A DNA stretch of 8,239 bases from Gammaproteobacteria bacterium (GTDB lineage: Bacteria > Pseudomonadota > Gammaproteobacteria > Poriferisulfidales > Oxydemutatoraceae): assembly GCA_007570905.1 (NCBI GenBank), contig RKSI01000003.1:1-8239 (forward strand), read 5' to 3'. The stretch's first letter is position 1; every line of letters starts with the position of its first letter. The notes below the pieces were generated by a model. It was not told the DNA's origin and searched no databases. It saw only the letters and a list, made by a program, of their open reading frames with translations. Both the position numbers and the translations under genes were made by a program. This document shows, one piece after another, positions 1-8,239 of this stretch.

Positions 1-433
1 CGCGCAATTCCCGCAGTACGCGCGGCAGCGCCCGGGCGGGGACATGGAACAGCGATGCGTTGGCGAACACGCCGTCGAAATGCGCCGCCGGCAAGTCGAG
101 CGCCAAAAAATCCTGCAACAGCACGTCACAGCCGGCGCTTTGCCGCGCCATGGCGGCAAGGGCCCGCGAACCGTCCAGACCGACGGGGTCGTGGCCCAGG
201 GCGATGAAGCGGCGCAGGTCGCGCCCCGGCCCGCAGCCGAAATCGAGGATGCGATACGGCGGGCGGGCGGCGATGGCGTCCAACAGCGCGTTGATGTTCT
301 GGCTGACATCGTGGTCCTGCGTGCCGGCGCGGAAGCCGGCGGCATGGTCGTCGTAGTGCCGCAGGGTGGCGCGCGTGATGGCGCGCAAATCATCGTCGCC
401 GGGGGCGGCGGGTTGCGAGTGGTCGGCGGTCAT
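1..433 (-). CDS. Class I SAM-dependent methyltransferase, C-terminus cut by window edge
   Basis: This reading frame starts at the ATG at 433-431 and stays open to the left edge, giving the first 144 residues. It would transfer a methyl group from S-adenosylmethionine to an unidentified substrate, probably in the cytoplasm. The fold is shown by motif I, ILDFGCGPGRDL, at residues 62-73. An acidic residue ends the second strand (D87 in GLDGS), a QDF acidic position lies at 107-109, and the FDGVFANASLFH strand at 119-130 matches the motif IV region of Methyltransf_11/25-type enzymes. The N-terminal part before motif I (YDDHAAGFR) is typical of small-molecule or protein methyltransferases. There is no DPPY motif, so it is unlikely to be a DNA adenine methylase. 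It lies 84 bases after the res stop and is GC-rich like the host-type parts of the window, so it is probably a chromosomal neighbour. A weak AGGA lies 11 bases before the start. Substrate unknown. Confidence 0.85.
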   Translation of the reverse strand, partial: MTADHSQPAAPGDDDLRAITRATLRHYDDHAAGFRAGTQDHDVSQNINALLDAIAARPPYRILDFGCGPGRDLRRFIALGHDPVGLDGSRALAAMARQSAGCDVLLQDFLALDLPAAHFDGVFANASLFHVPARALPRVLRELR

Positions 434-517
434 CGGGGTTGCCGTCCTGGCGCATGACCGGGCTTGGGTTGGTCGGGGAGCATTGCGGGCATTGCCCGGG
501 GAGGAACCCTGGCGCCG
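434..517. other. Intergenic gap between res and the downstream methyltransferase
   Basis: This 84-base GC-rich gap separates the defence operon from the left-end gene. It contains a short inverted repeat at 486-498 with a 5-base stem and 3-base loop. A separate CCCCGCGGGG palindrome lies just inside the end of res at 524-533. Neither is followed by a T run on the minus strand, so no intrinsic terminator can be called. No clear promoter for the left-end gene is visible. Confidence 0.6.
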
Positions 518-3142
518 CTACTTCCCCGCGGGGCAATATTCAGGCGAATCCAGCTCCCTGACCTCGGATACCTGCCGGAAATTCATGCCCAACTGTTGAT
601 AGTGGGCCGCGCCGAATTTAATTTTCTTGCGTTCGCTCGGCCGCAATTCCTGTCCTTTGGATTTTGTTTCGGCAACGAAATAGACGGCGGTTTCGTTCTT
701 CTTAATCAACGCCCAGTCGGGGTTGTAGTTGCCGATGGGGGTTTTGATTTTGAACCACGGCGGGAGTTTGAAATAAAACTCGATGTCGTCGCGGCTTTCG
801 CAGTCGCGGGCGAAGCGGTATTCCACATCGGAATCCAGCGGCAGCCAGCCGGCGTGAATGGTTTTGTTCTCGGCGGTCACTTGGAAGGTGTTTTTGTCCA
901 TGTGGAATTCATAGCCCTCGAACAGGCGCAACTCGTATTCCTCGTCGCCGATTTTCTCGTATTTGATTCCGTCCTCCATTAAACCGACTAACACGCTTTC
1001 GATGGATTTGGTCACTTCGTCCATAAACAGTTGCGGGTTGTTCAGCGCATCGCCCAGGCGGCCGGAGCGGTGCAGGATTTGGTACACCGTGTCGCGCGTC
1101 AGTCGCGCGCGCTCGTGGTTTTGCAGATAAGAGAGAATGTCCGGGACAAAATCCACTCCGCCCTCTGCGCGCGCGACCCTGCCGGCGCGCTGCACCGCTG
1201 TAACGCCGGTCTCTTTGCCCATTTCAACCGCCGCCTTTTCGATGTGAAACGACGGCTTGGTTATGCGCCCCATGCGCTTCACCGCCCGCGCCGCCTTGTC
1301 AATCAACTCGGCGCTGTCGTATTCCACGCGGTAGGTGGTGCGGTGTTTAATTCGCTCCCACAGCGCTTTGAATTTCGGGTCCCACTGAAAGCCTTTGCGG
1401 TATTCCACTTCGCGGCGTTGGCGTTTGTTTTTGATTTTGTCCTTAAACATCACGCCGCATTCCTCTTCGATTTCTTCTTGCAGTTTGCGCGCGAACTCTT
1501 CATAACTCTCATTGGCGATGACGGTCAAGCGATTCACCGCCGCGTCTTGAACGCGGTTGCCGTTTCGGTCCACCGCCAGCCGCATGCCGCGGCCGATTTC
1601 CTGCCGTTTTTTCAACTCGGATTGCGTTTCGTTCAGCGTACAGATTTGGAACACATTGGGATTGTCCCAGCCCTCGCGCAACGCCGAGTGACTGAAGATA
1701 AACCGCAGCGGCTCTTCCGGGTCCAGCAAGCGCTCTTTGTCTTTCATAATCAGGCGGAAGGTGTCGTCGTCGGTTTTGGTGTTACCGCTGGTGTCTTTCC
1801 ACTGCCCCTTGTCGGCGGAGAAGTAGCCGTTATGCACCGCTTCGGCGGCAAACGGAATCAAATCGGCGTATTCCGCTTTGGCGGATTGGTTTCGATACGC
1901 TTCCTCAAACCACTCGGCGAACTTGCCCTTCTCGCCGCGACTATGCCGGCGGTAGTTGGCGACGCGGTCGATGAAGAACAGCGAAATCACTTTGATGCCG
2001 CGCCCCTGCAGTTTCTTTTCGCGGTTGAAATGCTCGGCCACGGTTTCTTGAATCTGCACTTTCATCATCTCGTCGCTCAATCCGCCGGCGGATTCGCCCA
2101 CGCGCAAGGTGCGGCCGCCGGAAAACGCGACCCATCCGCGCTCGGCGTCGATTTCGTTGACGATATAACCGTCGCGGTACATCTCCCGGCCGCCGGAAAG
2201 CGCATACAAATCATCGCCGGCGCGCGCGGTCACGCTTTTTCTTTTCACGCCGGCCTTGGTTTCGCAGTCAATTTCCACCGCTACTGAGAGCCGGCCGCGC
2301 GTGTTGATTCTTTTCAACCGCACAAACGCGGCGTTGAAATCGTTCTCGGTCAGCACCGAGTCCACTTCAATCCGCTTCACCAAGCCCAAGTCATATGCTT
2401 GCACCGGGTCGAGTTTGTAAATCAGGTTGTGCCGCTCAATGTGGGTGGCGGAATAGCGCAAGGTGCAAAGATAATGCAGGTTTTCAATCGCCTCTTTGCG
2501 TCTGGGCGTTTCCATGTTCTGCGGCTCATCAACGATAACGATGGGATTGGCGCGCCTAACAAAATCAATCGGCTTCTCGCCGGTTAGTTTGTCGTTGCGG
2601 CGGTTGATGACATTGGCGTCCTTGGCGAAGGAATCAATGTTGATAACGAGAATTTGTACCGCATCGCTGATGGCGAAATCGCGCAGCATCGAAACCTTCT
2701 TCGAGTCATAAACCGAAAACTGCGCCGGCGGCCGGCCGTACAGATTTTGCAGATGGTCATGGGTGATGGTCAGATTTTTCGACACGCCCTCGCGGATGGC
2801 CACCGACGGCACCACGATGACGAATTTCTTGAATCCATAAACCCGGTTCAATTCATACACCGTGCGCAGATAGACATATGTTTTGCCGGTGCCGGTTTCC
2901 ATCTCCACCGAAAAATGCAAGCCGTCCAACGACTCGGAAACATCTAATTGGTTCCCCGCTTGAATCGCGCGCACATTGTTTAAGATTTGCGTCTCATCGA
3001 GCGCCAACCGATTGGCAAATTGCGCATCCGGTCGCGCCAGAGAAAAATCCCTCCGCCCGGCCGGCTGCCCCGCAAACACCCGCACCACCGCATCAACGGC
3101 GTCCAGTTGGTGTTTTTGGTTGGGGTTGAAGTGGAGTTTCAT
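518..3142 (-). CDS. res: Type III restriction endonuclease subunit Res (SF2 helicase plus PD-ExK nuclease)
   Basis: This 874-residue protein is the ATP-dependent cleavage subunit of a type III R-M enzyme. With Mod it recognises unmethylated sites, hydrolyses ATP and cuts DNA nearby. Helicase motifs appear in order: motif I METGTGKT at 81-88, motif II DEPQ at 205-208, motif III SAT at 231-233, motif V ALREGWDNP at 487-495, and motif VI IGRGMRLAV at 516-524. DEPQ in place of DEAD/DEAH is normal for this family. The nuclease lies near the C-terminus, with P808-D809 followed by E825-T826-K827. The length is somewhat under the roughly 900-1000 residues of well-studied members, but no motif is missing and no frameshift is seen. 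The start MKLHFNPNQ is the usual family N-terminus. Its ATG overlaps the stop of the TOPRIM gene by 4 bases (ATGA) and no Shine-Dalgarno sequence precedes it, so translation is probably coupled. Intact and probably active. Confidence 0.96.
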   Translation of the reverse strand: MKLHFNPNQKHQLDAVDAVVRVFAGQPAGRRDFSLARPDAQFANRLALDETQILNNVRAIQAGNQLDVSESLDGLHFSVEMETGTGKTYVYLRTVYELNRVYGFKKFVIVVPSVAIREGVSKNLTITHDHLQNLYGRPPAQFSVYDSKKVSMLRDFAISDAVQILVINIDSFAKDANVINRRNDKLTGEKPIDFVRRANPIVIVDEPQNMETPRRKEAIENLHYLCTLRYSATHIERHNLIYKLDPVQAYDLGLVKRIEVDSVLTENDFNAAFVRLKRINTRGRLSVAVEIDCETKAGVKRKSVTARAGDDLYALSGGREMYRDGYIVNEIDAERGWVAFSGGRTLRVGESAGGLSDEMMKVQIQETVAEHFNREKKLQGRGIKVISLFFIDRVANYRRHSRGEKGKFAEWFEEAYRNQSAKAEYADLIPFAAEAVHNGYFSADKGQWKDTSGNTKTDDDTFRLIMKDKERLLDPEEPLRFIFSHSALREGWDNPNVFQICTLNETQSELKKRQEIGRGMRLAVDRNGNRVQDAAVNRLTVIANESYEEFARKLQEEIEEECGVMFKDKIKNKRQRREVEYRKGFQWDPKFKALWERIKHRTTYRVEYDSAELIDKAARAVKRMGRITKPSFHIEKAAVEMGKETGVTAVQRAGRVARAEGGVDFVPDILSYLQNHERARLTRDTVYQILHRSGRLGDALNNPQLFMDEVTKSIESVLVGLMEDGIKYEKIGDEEYELRLFEGYEFHMDKNTFQVTAENKTIHAGWLPLDSDVEYRFARDCESRDDIEFYFKLPPWFKIKTPIGNYNPDWALIKKNETAVYFVAETKSKGQELRPSERKKIKFGAAHYQQLGMNFRQVSEVRELDSPEYCPAGK

Positions 3143-3702
3143 TTGCCGATGTGCTCGGTGAGGAATTTTTTCAGCGGATTGAGCGCAGGGTGGTCATAAT
3201 TCCAATACTTAGAATCAAATTGATTTTCTTTTTTCTCAAGAAGAGCGCCGATGGCTTCTTTGTAAGCATACACTTTCCCTTTCGTATCGGGAAGAGTGTA
3301 ATCACGGTCGCGCTCATTCAGGCATTTTTTGTAGTGCTCGAAGCACTCCAAAATACCCGAGTGTTCCCAGACTATAATTTGCAGAAGAAGGTCTTCCAAA
3401 CCACCTGCAGATTTATCATCTGGAAAAAGAAAAACAGGCGGAGTGATGCTACCGAGAACATCACGAATCTGCTCTATTCTTTTTTCTTGGTCGGCGTTGG
3501 CATCAAAGATGATTAGAACTTTGATTCCTTGGTCCTGTTTTTGTTTTATTGTTGGCTTATGGCCGCCAAGATTTGTCCACCCATTCAGGGCATCAAAACA
3601 TCCATCGGGAACAGTCACGCCGAGGGCGCTCAGGTACCTTTTCAGAAACCGTCTGTCCTCTTCGCCCTCGACAACGATGTGAGAATTTTCAGCCACTGTC
3701 AA
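3139..3702 (-). CDS. TOPRIM/DUF3226-like protein paired with the AAA ATPase
   Basis: This 187-residue protein resembles DUF3226/TOPRIM-fold proteins encoded beside SMC-like ATPases. Family features seen are the N-terminal acidic motif VVEGEEDRRFL (E12), a hydrophobic strand ending in D67-A-N-A-D71, the FPDD segment at 93-96 followed by GLEDLL at 101-106, KGKVYAY in the C-terminal third, and a closing DHPALNPLKKFL. TOPRIM domains normally bind metal with a Glu and a DxD pair and cut or join nucleic acid. Here the third position of the DAD-like motif is Asn (N69), although D71 remains. Activity is therefore uncertain. The start given is TTG at 3702-3700, overlapping the ATPase stop as TTGA; a GTG two codons later is an alternative. 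No Shine-Dalgarno sequence is visible before either, so expression is probably coupled to the ATPase. The gene is AT-rich (about 40-47% GC in sampled lines) compared with res. It may be the effector half of a split OLD-like module. Confidence 0.82.
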   Translation of the reverse strand: MTVAENSHIVVEGEEDRRFLKRYLSALGVTVPDGCFDALNGWTNLGGHKPTIKQKQDQGIKVLIIFDANADQEKRIEQIRDVLGSITPPVFLFPDDKSAGGLEDLLLQIIVWEHSGILECFEHYKKCLNERDRDYTLPDTKGKVYAYKEAIGALLEKKENQFDSKYWNYDHPALNPLKKFLTEHIGK

Positions 3703-4814
3703 AGACGAATGTCGGTATCCGAATTCAACGCCTGTCCCAGTTGCTCTGGAGAATAGCGGTATGCGCGGACCTCATCCGTGGGGAACTTGACCAGCCTATA
3801 GCAGGCGACTGCATCAGGAAATAAATTCCCATCCAGCACTTTTCGCAAACTTTTTATCACGTCTCCGCTGTGGGTTGTGATAAAAATTTGCGTATTGGAT
3901 TCCGCCGATTGGTTGAGGATAACCTCCCATGCACGCTCCAATGCGTTGACATGCAGGCCATTTTCGATTTCATCAATGGTCAATGCCCCACTTGATGCCC
4001 TATTAATTTCAGAGAGCACATGGAGAATGCGAATCATCCCGTCGCCAAGAAGGTTGATAGGGATGAAACTATCGAGCCCTATGTCAACGGACACCAACCC
4101 ATGTAATCCGGTTTTAATATCCTCGACTTTAGAATCGATGGATTTGAGAACGTTCAAGAGCAAATCCTTTTTTTTCTCATTGAGCATGCAGTCCACGGAA
4201 GCGTGGTTATACCCTTTCCTCAAATAAACGGCGCCGCCTCGAATTGATTCTTTGTATCGAGAATCAAATAAAGGCGCGAACTGTATATTGCCGGCCTCAA
4301 TCCAGCGAGTTCCGGCTTGATACTGTTCATTTTTTCCGGTGACCGGGTCAGCCACAGTGAATTGGTATCTAAGTCCTATTAAAGACTGCCCTGTTACAGA
4401 AGCGCCCACACCTAATCGCTGGGCACGCTTCGGGCCGCCATTTTCCGGAGTGACCGGAGCCACCCCGCCTATCTGCGCAACCTGTAAATCGCCATATTGA
4501 GGCAAGACCTCAAGGCTTCTTTCTCCTTTTGCTTGCACTCCAGACAGAATCAGCCCTTTCTCGCAATGGCGATTATAAAAGAAATCTTTTATATCGGAGC
4601 CCTCCATAAGGATTAACCCCCTGCCATTTTGCATATCAATGATCAAATTAGGGTTGCCAATCCCCACCAACAAAAACGCCGCCTCCAGCACCGTGGTTTT
4701 GCCGCAGTTGTTCTCCCCCACGAACAGGTTAACCCGCGCGAGGTCTTCGATTGCCAGGGATTTAATCCCGCGGAAATTCTCAATTTTCAAGGTTTTAAAG
4801 AAATGCTCGGTCAT
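3699..4814 (-). CDS. SMC/OLD-like AAA family ATPase (AAA_15/AAA_21 type)
   Basis: This 371-residue ABC-type ATPase is of the kind found in OLD, Gabija and PARIS defence proteins. It begins with the typical LKIENFRGIKSL strand. Walker A, GENNCGKTT, is at 33-41. A signature-like LLGDGMIRI is at 255-263, Walker B LTIDEIENGLH at 278-288, and the switch histidine FITTHS at 311-316. There is no nuclease domain of its own: the chain ends soon after the histidine, which fits a two-gene arrangement with the TOPRIM-like protein immediately downstream. The start is well supported by a GGGGAGGAG Shine-Dalgarno sequence 9 bases upstream, and the gene begins 23 bases after mod copy 2. Most of the gene is AT-rich (38-40% GC in sampled lines), unlike the flanking R-M genes, although the Walker A region is about 63%. 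It would bind and hydrolyse ATP, perhaps sensing phage DNA or proteins and gating the partner. That role is inferred. Confidence 0.92.
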   Translation of the reverse strand: MTEHFFKTLKIENFRGIKSLAIEDLARVNLFVGENNCGKTTVLEAAFLLVGIGNPNLIIDMQNGRGLILMEGSDIKDFFYNRHCEKGLILSGVQAKGERSLEVLPQYGDLQVAQIGGVAPVTPENGGPKRAQRLGVGASVTGQSLIGLRYQFTVADPVTGKNEQYQAGTRWIEAGNIQFAPLFDSRYKESIRGGAVYLRKGYNHASVDCMLNEKKKDLLLNVLKSIDSKVEDIKTGLHGLVSVDIGLDSFIPINLLGDGMIRILHVLSEINRASSGALTIDEIENGLHVNALERAWEVILNQSAESNTQIFITTHSGDVIKSLRKVLDGNLFPDAVACYRLVKFPTDEVRAYRYSPEQLGQALNSDTDIRL

Positions 4815-4823
4815 TGGTCGCCA

Positions 4824-4832
4824 CTCCTCCCC
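4824..4832 (-). promoter_or_regulatory. Strong ribosome binding site for the AAA ATPase gene
   Basis: GGGGAGGAG on the minus strand lies 9 bases before the ATG at 4814-4812 and fixes that start. It is the only strong Shine-Dalgarno sequence in the locus. Mod copy 2, the TOPRIM gene and res have weak or no visible ones. The ATPase is therefore the main independent translation entry point of the downstream half. Confidence 0.8.
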
Positions 4833-4837
4833 GCGGA

Positions 4838-6715
<1,878 letters not shown>

Positions 6716-6751
6716 TGGTTTTCGGGGGTTTTCGGAGTTTCCGCAAGCGGA
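6716..6751 (-). promoter_or_regulatory. Short leader between the two mod genes with a 10-base-period repeat
   Basis: The 36 bases before mod copy 2 contain two copies of CCGAAAACC (minus strand; 6727-6735 and 6717-6725) separated by one C. They occupy the place where a Shine-Dalgarno sequence would normally be. A small inverted repeat, TCCGC-TT-GCGGA, lies at 6740-6751. No purine-rich ribosome site is visible at the usual distance, so mod copy 2 may depend on coupling to copy 1 or be weakly translated. Confidence 0.45.

Positions 6752-8239
<1,488 letters not shown>

Noticed and set aside
486..533. Possible terminator after res (hairpin 486-498 and palindrome 524-533)
   Set aside because: Stems are only 4-5 base pairs and no T run follows on the minus strand, so an intrinsic terminator is not supported.
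1031..2287. Long plus-strand open frame of about 418 codons opposite res
   Set aside because: It lies wholly within res, which has complete helicase and nuclease motifs. The opposite-strand translation is rich in Val, Phe, Ala and Arg without recognisable motifs, as expected from antisense of GC-rich coding DNA. Other plus-strand frames opposite the mods (4814-5599, 6026-6811) were dismissed likewise.
2519..2530. DEPQ in place of DEAD/DEAH in Res motif II, considered as a possible defect
   Set aside because: DEP-type motif II sequences are usual in type III Res subunits, and all other helicase motifs and the PD-ExK residues are intact.

Overview
The window carries a type III restriction-modification (R-M) locus, entirely on the minus strand. 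Transcription runs from high to low coordinates. The order is: a first Mod methyltransferase truncated by the right edge (mod copy 1), a complete second Mod methyltransferase (mod copy 2), an SMC/OLD-like AAA ATPase, a small TOPRIM/DUF3226-like protein, and the Res helicase-nuclease. An 84-base gap follows, then the start of a class I SAM-dependent methyltransferase truncated by the left edge. The gaps between defence genes are 36 and 23 bases, followed by two 4-base stop/start overlaps, so the five genes look like one operon.

The organism cannot be named. Hand counts of 60-base lines give about 57-75% GC over much of the mod flanks, res and the left-end methyltransferase. The style suggests a GC-rich bacterium, possibly a proteobacterium (weak inference). 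Three stretches are clearly AT-richer at about 38-48% GC: the target-recognition part of mod copy 2, most of the AAA ATPase gene, and the TOPRIM gene. The locus therefore looks like a mosaic.

Region by region: 6752-8239 holds mod copy 1 from just before its DPPY motif to its stop. 4838-6715 holds mod copy 2. Outside the central target-recognition domain (TRD) the two Mods are nearly the same protein, with perfect 42-46 base DNA matches and a 74-base stretch with one mismatch. Their TRDs are unrelated in sequence and length. 3699-4814 encodes the ATPase and 3139-3702 the TOPRIM-like partner. 518-3142 encodes a Res with all SF2 helicase motifs and a C-terminal PD-ExK nuclease. 1-433 encodes the first 144 residues of a methyltransferase that is probably an ordinary chromosomal neighbour.

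Working model: the two Mods methylate two different sites, and the single Res may be shared between them. The ATPase-TOPRIM pair resembles a split OLD nuclease or PARIS-type anti-phage module and is inserted between mod and res. It may be a second defence layer or a modulator of the R-M enzyme. Mod and Res assignments are firm from motifs; the role of the nested pair and the shared use of Res are inference.
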